A stretch of DNA of 22,346 bases from JAKORR01 sp964608495 (GTDB taxonomy: Bacteria > Armatimonadota > Zipacnadia > Zipacnadales > FEN-943), in NCBI GenBank assembly GCA_964608495.1, contig CAZSOQ010000074.1:1-22346 (forward strand). The letters are read 5' to 3'. Below, one piece after another: positions 1 to 7,605 of the stretch; the stretch's first letter is position 1; each line of letters begins with the position of its first letter. Position numbers and translations under genes: made by a program. Under the pieces are notes generated by a model, which was not told where the DNA came from, did no database searches, and was given only the letters and a program-made list of their open reading frames with translations.

Positions 1-3
1 GGG

Positions 4-29
4 TGCAGGGGGACAGGAGTCCCCCTGCA
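4..29. repeat. Dispersed hairpin repeat, copy 1
   Basis: Perfect 10-bp stem (TGCAGGGGGA at 4-13, TCCCCCTGCA at 20-29) with a six-base loop CAGGAG. The same hairpin in inverted orientation is at 20608-20633, and the match extends a few bases beyond the stem on both sides. It lies about 90 bases upstream of the first gene. The window begins almost exactly at this element, so it may have been an assembly break point. Confidence 0.8.
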
Positions 30-116
30 GGGGTCTTGGGTTTTGGGTTCTGGGGGTCTGGGGTTTGCTGGTCCGGCCCCCCTGCCTGCCCTGAAGCTCC
101 TGAGGGAGATGACGCC

Positions 117-3100
117 ATGCACAGACGCTCGCCAAGCCTTCTCCTGTCCGCCCTATCACTATCTGTCATCATCGCCGCCTTCCTCGTGCCGCCCGACCCT
201 CTCGCGGCCCAGGCCCTGGCCGAGCCTGTGACCCTCTGGCCCGTCTACCAGCAGCGGGTCCTGTCCCCCTGCCAGTACGTGGGCTTCTCCTTCGAGGGCC
301 CCTGGCGCGAGCTGGAGGAGATGCGGCGGGCAGGCGCGGAAATGTGCGGCCTGAGCGGCATATGGGTCCCGGCGCGAGACCCCGCCGCGCCCGGGGGCTA
401 CGGCGTCCAGGTGCCGGCCTACGGGCGCCGCTCCGTATCCCAGTATTTCGCCCTCCCGGAGCGGTTCAGCGCGCTGGCCGTCGTCTTCCCCACCGAGTTC
501 CAGACCGGCAGCGCCACGGTCACGCTCTATCGCGCCGGCTCGCGCAGCGGCCCCCGAGCACAGGCCGGCGAGCAGGTAGTGGCGACCAAGCGCTTCGAGG
601 ACGTGCCGGACGGATTCCTGGCGAAGCTGGACTTCGAGGCCCAGGAGCCGGGCAGGTACTACGTGGTGATAGACCGCCCCAGCGGCCGGATCGGCGTCTG
701 GCTGACCCCGGCGCAGTCCCTGGCCGACGTGGAGCTGCTCATCGAAGACGCCCCGCAGCCCGGCGAGTACCTGGAGTTCGCCCACTTCACGCCCGGGGGC
801 AAGATGGTGTGGCATTCCGACCCGGGGAACCACCGCTACCAGCGGCTTGCGCACCCCCGGCAGGCGGACAACGTGGCGCAGTCCGGCCTCAAGCTCATGA
901 TGTGGGTAGGCAACTGGAATAACGGGGGCTTCCCCTACTACCCGGACTGGTTCTACGAGGCCTTCCCGGACATGACGATGATAGACGCCGCGGGCAGGCC
1001 CATCACGGCCGGGATGTTCGACGACCAGAAGGGCTGGCCGAGCATTGACCATCCGGCGATCGTGGACGGCACGCGGCGGTACATCCGCGCGGTCGTCGAG
1101 CAGAATCTTGACGTCGAGAGCCTCGTCTACTGGACGCTGGGTGGCGAGGCTTTGTACCCGACCTACCTGCGTTTGGGCGAGGGCTGGCCGGACTACTCGC
1201 CCAATGCCCAGGCCCACTTCCGCGCCTGGCTCGAGCGCAAGTACCACACCGTGGGGGCCTTGAACGAGGCCTGGGGCACGAGTCTGGCCGGCTTCGAGCA
1301 GGCCGAGGCGCCCAGGGAGCGCTCGCTGTCGCGGCGCTTCGCCGACTGGCTCGACTACCGCTTCGCGGCCATGGCCGAGCGGATGAGCTGGCACTACGCG
1401 GCCGTCCGGGCGGCGGACCCGCGGCGGCTCACGGTCACGGCCAATCACGGCAACATCTTCTGGGGCGACGCCTACCCGGCCCTGGGCGCGGACCTGCCCC
1501 AGTACGCCGACGCGTCGGACGGGTTCGAGATGGGACAGATCATGGACGGGGACGACCCGGGCTACTTCAACCTGTGGTGGGCCAGCGCGCTCGCGGGTCT
1601 GGGGAAGGTGGGCGCTCCCGCGCGCCTGGCCTACAGGTTCCCGGACCCCAGGGCCCGTGGAGGCGGCAGGTCCTACACGCCGGCGGCGGCCCGTCGCTAC
1701 TGCATGGAATCGCTGGGCTCGGGCTGGTGGCACCTGGGCCTCATCCAGTGGAGCGGCTCCCTGCCCGACGGCGAGTGGGGCGTGAAGGGCACCCCCGGCG
1801 AGAAGGAGATCGCCCGCGTCTTCGCCGACCTGAAGCGCCTTCGCCCGCTGGCCGAGGGCGCTTGGCCGGTGCTGCCTCGCCTGGGGCTATACCTGTCGCG
1901 ATACACCTGGGAGCTGAAGGGCTGGGACCCGGCCTGGACGACCCTGCACACCTGGGCTGTCCAGCACCAGTACGACCATGCGATCCTCTGGGAGCAGCAG
2001 GCCGCCGCTGGCGAGGCCGAGCAGTACCCGGTGGTGATCGCGGCGTATGACGACATCGTGGACCCGCCCGCGCTGCGCGGGCTGGAGCGCTACGTCCAGC
2101 GCGGCGGGCACCTGGTCCTCATCGGCGACTTCGCGTCGCGCGACGGCGCCGGCCGGCCCGTGCCCGAGGCCGCACGGGCCTTCCTTGAAAGCGAGCGCAT
2201 CCACCGCCTGCCGGAGGACGTGTGGGAGGCCCTGAAGCAGCTTCCCGGCCTGCTGGACTCTCTGGGCGCCAGGCCTTTCTGCCGCCTCGAGCCGCTGGGC
2301 ACCGTGGCCTGGAGCCTGTCCCTCGAGCCGCTCAGCGGCCTGCACGACCGCCCCGAGTCCTTCGCCCCGCGGCGCACCCTCGGGCAGTCCTTCACCGTGC
2401 CCGGCGAGCGCGTCACCCGCGTGGCCTTCCGCACGCCCACCTACGTCACCCAGCCCCAGGGCTTCAGCGTCACGCTCCGCCTGCGACGCGACGGGCCCGA
2501 CGGCGAGGTCCTGGCGGAGGGGCGGGTCCGTGCCGAGGACATCACCGACAACGCCTGGACCGGCGTGGATGTGGACGTGCCCGTGGCGCCGCGCGCTAGG
2601 CTGTACGCCGAGATGGTGCCCGACGGGGACCTGGGCGACCAGAAGCTGGGGGTGTGGGTGGACAGCAGGGGGACCTACGGGCCCGGCGCGGCCTACGTGG
2701 ACGGCCGGGAGCAGCCCTGGGACCTCGAGTTCCTGGTCGGCTATGAGGTGCGGATGCCCACGAGCATGGTGGTCGAGGCCTTCACGCTCTTCGATGGCGC
2801 CAACTTCCTCGTCCCCCTGGTGAATCTGGCCGGCGAGGAGGCCAGCGTGCGTCTGGTCCTCGACCCCGGCCTGCTCACCGCCGGCGCCGAGCAGTACGGC
2901 GTCTTCGACGCCCTCTCGGGCCGCAAGCTCGCCCGCGGCGTGGGCGCCGAGGTGACCGTACCACCCACGGGTTACCACGTTGTCTGGGTGCGGCAGAGCC
3001 CCGAACCCGCCACAGTGTCCGCCGGGTTCGAGCGGCTCGCGCGGCGCCTGGCGACCGGGCCGGCGGGCGGTGGGGGAGAGGGCTCTTACCACCAGACCTG

Positions 3101-3491
3101 CCTGGCGCGCGCCCGGCAGGCTCTCGACAGGGCAAGGCCCGAGAAGGCCCTGGGTTATCTGAGCCGCGCCGCCGCCCACCCCATCGTTGCTTCCCAGCGC
3201 TGTGCCCTCACCGAAAAGGGCGACCTCGACGTGCGCCTCACCGCGCGATGGCCCGACGGCACGCCCTTCACCGGGGCCGTGGGCGTCCTGCGCGCCGTGC
3301 CCCTGCCCGATGTCATGGCAGACCTGCGGGAGGCGCGGCCGGGCGAATACGAAGGCCGCATCCCCGCCGAGGCCCTGGTGGCCTATGACTACGCGGCGCG
3401 GCGGTACGTGACCTACGAGGGGCCGCTGCAGGCCCTGGGCAACCTGTGGCGGGGACGCAGCCTGGCCCAGCTCGCGCAGCCGGTAAGGTGA
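117..3491 (+). CDS. Secreted GH42-like (beta-galactosidase-like) multidomain protein
   Basis: 1124 residues. The ATG at 117 is chosen because GGGAG lies 8 bases upstream and translation opens with a signal peptide (charged MHRR, a hydrophobic run, cleavage near residues 31-33, LAA/AQA). Residues about 215-570 look like a GH42 TIM barrel. The stretch near SPNAQAHFRAWLERKY and ALNEAWGT is typical of the family, and the acid/base Glu is probably E344 in LGGEALYP. Residues about 585-690 resemble the GATase-like trimerisation domain of GH42 (YPVVIAAYDDIV, YVQRGGHLVLIGD). Two beta-rich regions follow (about 745-880 and 880-965), then a helical stretch and a final beta region, making it much longer than the roughly 650-700 residues of classical GH42 enzymes. 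The usual nucleophile position appears to be Y506 instead of Glu. By family it would cleave beta-galactosides outside the cytoplasm; activity and substrate are uncertain. Confidence 0.8.
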   Translation: MHRRSPSLLLSALSLSVIIAAFLVPPDPLAAQALAEPVTLWPVYQQRVLSPCQYVGFSFEGPWRELEEMRRAGAEMCGLSGIWVPARDPAAPGGYGVQVPAYGRRSVSQYFALPERFSALAVVFPTEFQTGSATVTLYRAGSRSGPRAQAGEQVVATKRFEDVPDGFLAKLDFEAQEPGRYYVVIDRPSGRIGVWLTPAQSLADVELLIEDAPQPGEYLEFAHFTPGGKMVWHSDPGNHRYQRLAHPRQADNVAQSGLKLMMWVGNWNNGGFPYYPDWFYEAFPDMTMIDAAGRPITAGMFDDQKGWPSIDHPAIVDGTRRYIRAVVEQNLDVESLVYWTLGGEALYPTYLRLGEGWPDYSPNAQAHFRAWLERKYHTVGALNEAWGTSLAGFEQAEAPRERSLSRRFADWLDYRFAAMAERMSWHYAAVRAADPRRLTVTANHGNIFWGDAYPALGADLPQYADASDGFEMGQIMDGDDPGYFNLWWASALAGLGKVGAPARLAYRFPDPRARGGGRSYTPAAARRYCMESLGSGWWHLGLIQWSGSLPDGEWGVKGTPGEKEIARVFADLKRLRPLAEGAWPVLPRLGLYLSRYTWELKGWDPAWTTLHTWAVQHQYDHAILWEQQAAAGEAEQYPVVIAAYDDIVDPPALRGLERYVQRGGHLVLIGDFASRDGAGRPVPEAARAFLESERIHRLPEDVWEALKQLPGLLDSLGARPFCRLEPLGTVAWSLSLEPLSGLHDRPESFAPRRTLGQSFTVPGERVTRVAFRTPTYVTQPQGFSVTLRLRRDGPDGEVLAEGRVRAEDITDNAWTGVDVDVPVAPRARLYAEMVPDGDLGDQKLGVWVDSRGTYGPGAAYVDGREQPWDLEFLVGYEVRMPTSMVVEAFTLFDGANFLVPLVNLAGEEASVRLVLDPGLLTAGAEQYGVFDALSGRKLARGVGAEVTVPPTGYHVVWVRQSPEPATVSAGFERLARRLATGPAGGGGEGSYHQTCLARARQALDRARPEKALGYLSRAAAHPIVASQRCALTEKGDLDVRLTARWPDGTPFTGAVGVLRAVPLPDVMADLREARPGEYEGRIPAEALVAYDYAARRYVTYEGPLQALGNLWRGRSLAQLAQPVR

Positions 3492-3499
3492 ACACCCGG

Positions 3500-3608
3500 C
3501 GCCGCCGCTTCGCGACGTCTCCTCCCCCCTCCCCCCAACGCGCTCTTGTCAGCGCTTGACGCCGCCGCTTCGCGGCCCGCGCCAAGCGCCTCCCTTGGGG
3601 GGAGACGG
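3500..3608. repeat. Nested intergenic palindrome with 15-bp direct repeats
   Basis: CGCCGCCGCTTCGCG occurs at 3500-3514 and again at 3560-3574. Two nested inverted repeats surround the second copy: CTCCCCCCAA (3529-3538) with TTGGGGGGAG (3595-3604), and GCGCTTG (3552-3558) with CAAGCGC (3583-3589). The structure starts 8 bases after the upstream stop codon. It could act as a transcript-end hairpin but has no T tract; a REP-like dispersed element is equally possible. Confidence 0.6.
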
Positions 3609-4093
3609 TCGGGAAGGGTCGGGGAGGTCGTGGGTGATGAGGGGCAAGGGGCCGGTCCGAGATAGGTCTGAAATATGGCGCAAGGGCGTCTCGTATACGT
3701 TTTCGTATTCTGCGGACCCCACATAGGAGTTGACGTAATGTGAGATTTGGCCCACGCAAAGTGATCAAAAGACACGAAAAGAGCTGTGAACGACCGAATA
3801 ACTGGTGAACCCGTTTCACCCCTTTTTCCACCCCCAAACTCGACCACGAATGTGACAGCCCTCCCTCCCGCAGAGAGACCGATGGAGGGGCCGAATCGCT
3901 GGAGTTGGCCTCCGGCCAACTCTGGCCATCCGGCCCGTCTGTCTGTCCTCCGTGCCACGCCCCTTGCCCCCGGGCAAGCGAGCCCCACGTCAGGCCCAAG
4001 GCCCTACCTCCCGCGGACGCCGCATTGCCGCCTGCTGTACAATCCCCCCGTACACCATCGCGCGCCGCCGCGCGCAGGGAGGCACATCCCGCC
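3609..4093. other. Non-coding gap with an AT-richer core
   Basis: I see no convincing gene here. From about 3655 to 3860 the sequence is clearly richer in A and T than the flanking coding DNA. It contains a small inverted repeat (ATACG 3695-3699, TTTT, CGTAT 3704-3708) and a TTGACG hexamer at 3730-3735 with no good -10 partner at the usual spacing. The promoter of the GH2 gene at 4094 probably lies in this gap, but I cannot place it. Confidence 0.4.
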
Positions 4094-7000
4094 ATGTCCT
4101 TCCCCCTGCTGGCTGCTCTCGCCGCTGTGGCTGCTCTGATCGCTTTGACCGGCCAGCCCGCCCTCGCCGCGCCCACCGTCGGCATCATCGCCGACCACCT
4201 GGTGGACTACTCCACCTGGGCCACGGCACACCCCGACCTCTGGACCGGCAGCGAGGTCGCGCGCATCCTCACGGATCAGGGCCTCGAGCCCCGCTTGCTC
4301 ACCGCCGCGGATCTGACCCTTGAGGGCCTATCCCGCTACGACGCCGTCCTCATCGCCACCGACCACACCTACCCCGAGCGCGGCGCCTGGAACGGCCCGG
4401 TCGCCCGCGCGCTGGTCGAGTATGTACGCCGTGGCGGCATCTACGCCATGCCGATCGGCGTGCCCCACTACATCAGCAAGGACCTGGACACCGGCGCCCT
4501 GGACTCGGGCCACTGGGACGATCCCTTCGGCTTCCGCGCCTCGACTTCCATAGGCCGCGGCCCGCTCTCCCTCACGCGGCAGGGCAGGGAGCTGGGCCTG
4601 CCCGATCCCTCCGGCGTCAACGCCCCGCCCATCCGCCGGCTCGACTTCGGCAAGTCCGCCGTGCTCGTGTGGGGCGCGAACTACGTCCCGTGTCTCACGG
4701 CGGTGCCCTTCGGCGAGGGCTGGCTGATCCACTGGGGTGGGGGAGAGGCGATGGACCGGCCGGTCCGCGACTTCCTCGTCCGCGCCCAGGCCGGCGTGGT
4801 CCTGGCCGCGAAGGCCGGCAGGCTCCGCGCGCTGGACCGCGCGCAGCTCATGGCGGAGGAGGGCGTAGCCGGCAAGTCCCTGGACGATCTGGACCGGGAG
4901 GCCTTCAGGCCCGGGCCGTCGCCCCTGGCGGGCGAGCCGGCCATCGTCAAGCTCGACGCCGACGACGCCGGCGACGATCTTGCGCCGCCGCCTGCCCTCT
5001 CGCTGGACGGGCAGTGGGACATGCTCGGCCTGCCCATCGGCACGGGCGACGACCGCGCCCTCCTGGCTGATGACCGCGCCCTCTTGGGCGACGATGGATG
5101 GGACGACGCGGTACCCGCGCAGGTGCCCTGCAGCGTGCAGACCGCGCTCTTCGCGGCGGGCAGGATCCCCGACCCCACGGTAGGCTTCAATGACCAGATC
5201 GCTCGCGCGCAGGTCGCCGAGAACGAGTGGTGGTTCCGCCGGCGGTTCAGCGTCCCCGAGGACGTTCTTGGCGCCGCCCGAAGCGGGGGCCTTCGCCTCG
5301 TCTTCGACGGCGTGGACTACAGCGCCACCTTCTTCCTCAACGGCGTCCGCCTCGGCGACCACGAGGGGCCCTTCGGCGGCCCGGACTTCGACGTCACCAG
5401 CCTGGTCCGCGAGCGCAACACCCTCATCGTGCGCCTGGATCAGCTCCCGCCGGACTGGCGGCTCGTCTTCAAGACCAATTGCGTCTACGGATGGCACTAT
5501 GTCAATTGCCCGCCGCTCGGTATCTGGCGCTCCGTCCGCCTCGAACCCGTCCCCCAGGTCGAGATCACGGACCTCTTCGTGGCCGCCACCGATGCCCAGG
5601 CGGGCCAGGTGGACGTCAGCGTCGCCCTCCGCGGCCCCGACCAGGGCTTCTCCTGCACGCTGCGCGGGCGCCTGCGGCCCGCCAACTTCCAGGGCAAGGC
5701 CTACCGCTTGTCGTTCCCCGTGCAGGCGCGCGGCCCCGAGGCCGTCCATCACCTGCGCTTCACCGTCCCGAATCCTCGCCTGTGGTGGCCCAACGGCCTC
5801 GGCGACCAGAACCTATACCGGGTGGAGGTATCCGCGGCCGACGGTGACCGCCTCCTCGATGCCCGCGCGGCCCGATTCGGCATCCGCACCATCGAGATGG
5901 CCGACCTGCCGGGCGGCCCCGAGCCGGACCGCTACCGCTGGACCTTCGTCATCAACGGCCGCCCCAGCTTTATCAAGGGCACCAATTGGTGCACCACCGA
6001 CGCCTTCCTTAGGCTGGACGAGCCGCGCTATCGGCGCTTTCTCACTCTCGCCCGCGACGCCCATATCCAGATCCTGCGCTCCTGGGGCGGCGGCCTGCTC
6101 GAGACCGACACCTTCTACGACCTGTGCGACGAGCTGGGCATCCTGGTCTGGCAGGAATTCCCGCTGACCTGGCAGAACTTCGACGTCTTGCGCCTGGCCG
6201 TGGCCGATGAGACCGCGACCCGCAACATCCGGCGCCTCCGCAACCATCCCTCCCTGGCCCTGTGGTGCGGTGGGAACGAGCACTCGGGCCAGGGGTGGCT
6301 CATCGAGCTCCTGGGCCGCCGCTGCCTCGAGCTCGACGGCACCCGCGCCTACCACCGCACCGATCCCTACGGCGGCAGCATCCACAACTACAACGTCTAC
6401 TGGGGCATGGCGCCGCTGGAGTATAACCTCGGCCTGGGCAAGCAGGCGCCGGTGATCGGCGAATTCGGCCTGGCCTCCCCCTGCAGCGTCGAGGGCACCC
6501 GCCGCTTCCTGCCCGAGGCCGAGCGCGACGTCTGGCCCCCGCCCGATGATGGCGCCTTCGTCCACCATACCCCCACCTTCACGCCCAAGAACATGGAGCA
6601 TCTGAACCGCTACGCCCGGGAGTTCGACCCCTGCGAGGACCTGGCGGGCTTTACGCGCGGCATGCAGCTCGCCCAGGCCACGGGCCTGCGCGCCTGCCTC
6701 GAGACCATGCGCACCCGCTGGCCCGAGGCCTCGGCCGTGGTCTACTACAAGCTGACGGACGTGTACCCCGGCGCCTCCTGGTCCACGGTGGACTGGTACG
6801 GGATCCCCAAGATCGCCCACTACTTCGTCCAGGACGCCTACGCGCCGCTGCACGCCTGCGCCCTGCTGGACGGCTTCGACGTCGAGGCGGGTGGGCCACT
6901 CAAGGCCCAGCTCTACGTCCTGGACGACCGCGAAGAGCTGGGCGAGGGAACGACCGTGCGAGCCCGCCTCTTCGATGGCGAGCTTCGCCGAGTGGCCGAG

Positions 7001-7450
7001 AAGACGCTGCCGGTCGAGGGTCCGGCGGCGCGAGTCAGGGCGCTTGGGGGTGTGGAACTGGGCCTCTCGGGGGCGGAGAAGGCGCCCCTGCTGCTGGTAG
7101 TGGACCTCCAATCGGGCGGTACCAGGCTTGGTGGCACCTTCTACTGGCTCAACTTCAGGGCCACTCCCGGCTGCCTTTTCACCCTCCCGCGCACCTCGCT
7201 ATCCGCCCGTCATGAGGCCGGGAAGCTGGTCATCAGAAACACGGGTCAGCTCCCGGCGGTGGGTGTGCACGTGCAGGCGCCCGACTGCTCGGACAGCCTG
7301 CGCCTGGCGGACGGCTACTTCTGGCTGGACCCCGGCGAGGAGCGGGAGGTGGTGGTTGAGGTCATGCCCACCGTCTCGGGGGAGACCCACGCGCCGGGTC
7401 AGGTGACGGTAGCGGCCTGGAACGCGGAGGGCGTGGTGGTGGACTGGTAG
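4094..7450 (+). CDS. Secreted GH2 beta-mannosidase/exo-glucosaminidase-like hydrolase with N-terminal GATase-like domain
   Basis: 1118 residues. The ATG at 4094 has GGGAGG at 4077-4082 and begins a clear signal peptide (cleavage near ALA-AP, residue 25). Residues about 27-235 look like a class I glutamine-amidotransferase-like Rossmann domain (VGIIADHL, YDAVLIATDHTYP, YVRRGGIYAMPIG). The GH2 sugar-binding domain spans about 300-445 (GQWDM, VPCSVQTALFAAGRIPDP, EWWFRRRF, FDGVDYSATFFLNG), followed by an Ig-like domain ending near RLWWPNGLGDQNLY. In the TIM barrel, CGGNEH gives acid/base E729 and VIGEFG gives nucleophile E790. The C-terminal about 200 residues are beta-rich. Both catalytic Glu are present, so an active exo-hydrolase on beta-mannosides or related sugars is likely. 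Beta-mannosidase and exo-beta-glucosaminidase share this layout and I cannot separate them by eye. Stop codon is TAG. Confidence 0.88.
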   Translation: MSFPLLAALAAVAALIALTGQPALAAPTVGIIADHLVDYSTWATAHPDLWTGSEVARILTDQGLEPRLLTAADLTLEGLSRYDAVLIATDHTYPERGAWNGPVARALVEYVRRGGIYAMPIGVPHYISKDLDTGALDSGHWDDPFGFRASTSIGRGPLSLTRQGRELGLPDPSGVNAPPIRRLDFGKSAVLVWGANYVPCLTAVPFGEGWLIHWGGGEAMDRPVRDFLVRAQAGVVLAAKAGRLRALDRAQLMAEEGVAGKSLDDLDREAFRPGPSPLAGEPAIVKLDADDAGDDLAPPPALSLDGQWDMLGLPIGTGDDRALLADDRALLGDDGWDDAVPAQVPCSVQTALFAAGRIPDPTVGFNDQIARAQVAENEWWFRRRFSVPEDVLGAARSGGLRLVFDGVDYSATFFLNGVRLGDHEGPFGGPDFDVTSLVRERNTLIVRLDQLPPDWRLVFKTNCVYGWHYVNCPPLGIWRSVRLEPVPQVEITDLFVAATDAQAGQVDVSVALRGPDQGFSCTLRGRLRPANFQGKAYRLSFPVQARGPEAVHHLRFTVPNPRLWWPNGLGDQNLYRVEVSAADGDRLLDARAARFGIRTIEMADLPGGPEPDRYRWTFVINGRPSFIKGTNWCTTDAFLRLDEPRYRRFLTLARDAHIQILRSWGGGLLETDTFYDLCDELGILVWQEFPLTWQNFDVLRLAVADETATRNIRRLRNHPSLALWCGGNEHSGQGWLIELLGRRCLELDGTRAYHRTDPYGGSIHNYNVYWGMAPLEYNLGLGKQAPVIGEFGLASPCSVEGTRRFLPEAERDVWPPPDDGAFVHHTPTFTPKNMEHLNRYAREFDPCEDLAGFTRGMQLAQATGLRACLETMRTRWPEASAVVYYKLTDVYPGASWSTVDWYGIPKIAHYFVQDAYAPLHACALLDGFDVEAGGPLKAQLYVLDDREELGEGTTVRARLFDGELRRVAEKTLPVEGPAARVRALGGVELGLSGAEKAPLLLVVDLQSGGTRLGGTFYWLNFRATPGCLFTLPRTSLSARHEAGKLVIRNTGQLPAVGVHVQAPDCSDSLRLADGYFWLDPGEEREVVVEVMPTVSGETHAPGQVTVAAWNAEGVVVDW
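5048..5089 (+). repeat. 21-bp in-frame tandem duplication
   Basis: Two adjacent 21-base units (5048-5068 and 5069-5089) encode DDRALLA and DDRALLG within the GH2 gene, just after the start of the sugar-binding domain. Three bases differ between the units. It keeps the frame and probably sits in a surface loop. Confidence 0.75.
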
Positions 7451-7452
7451 CA

Positions 7453-7473
7453 GGCCGGGGAGGCCCGCCGGCC
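7453..7473. terminator. Possible terminator hairpin after the GH2 gene
   Basis: GGCCGG (7453-7458) and CCGGCC (7468-7473) can pair across a 9-base loop, three bases after the TAG stop. There is no T tract, so intrinsic termination is only a possibility. Confidence 0.3.
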
Positions 7474-7519
7474 CACGGGGGTGGATGTTGGTGTGGTCCG
7501 CTTCTCGGCGAGAGGAAGA

Positions 7520-7555
7520 GCCCCACCGGACGGCGAAGCCGCGATCCGGCGGGGC
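7520..7555. repeat. Branched hairpin upstream of the Tat-exported gene
   Basis: An 11-bp stem with one mismatch (7520-7530 with 7545-7555) encloses a smaller CGGC-GAA-GCCG hairpin (7531-7541). It lies about 50 bases upstream of the ATG at 7606, in the 155-base gap after the GH2 gene. It could be a leader structure or another dispersed palindrome. Confidence 0.45.
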
Positions 7556-7605
7556 CGCACCGGTTGAGTCGCGCGAGACCCCGCGAGACAAGGACGGTGA
7601 CGACG

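Noticed and set aside
3..116. 38-residue N-terminal extension of the GH42-like gene
   Set aside because: The extension runs through the palindromic repeat and has no ribosome site; ATG 117 has both a ribosome site and a signal peptide.
3905..4093. 63-residue N-terminal extension of the GH2 gene
   Set aside because: It would bury the signal peptide inside the protein; ATG 4094 has GGGAGG at a usable distance.
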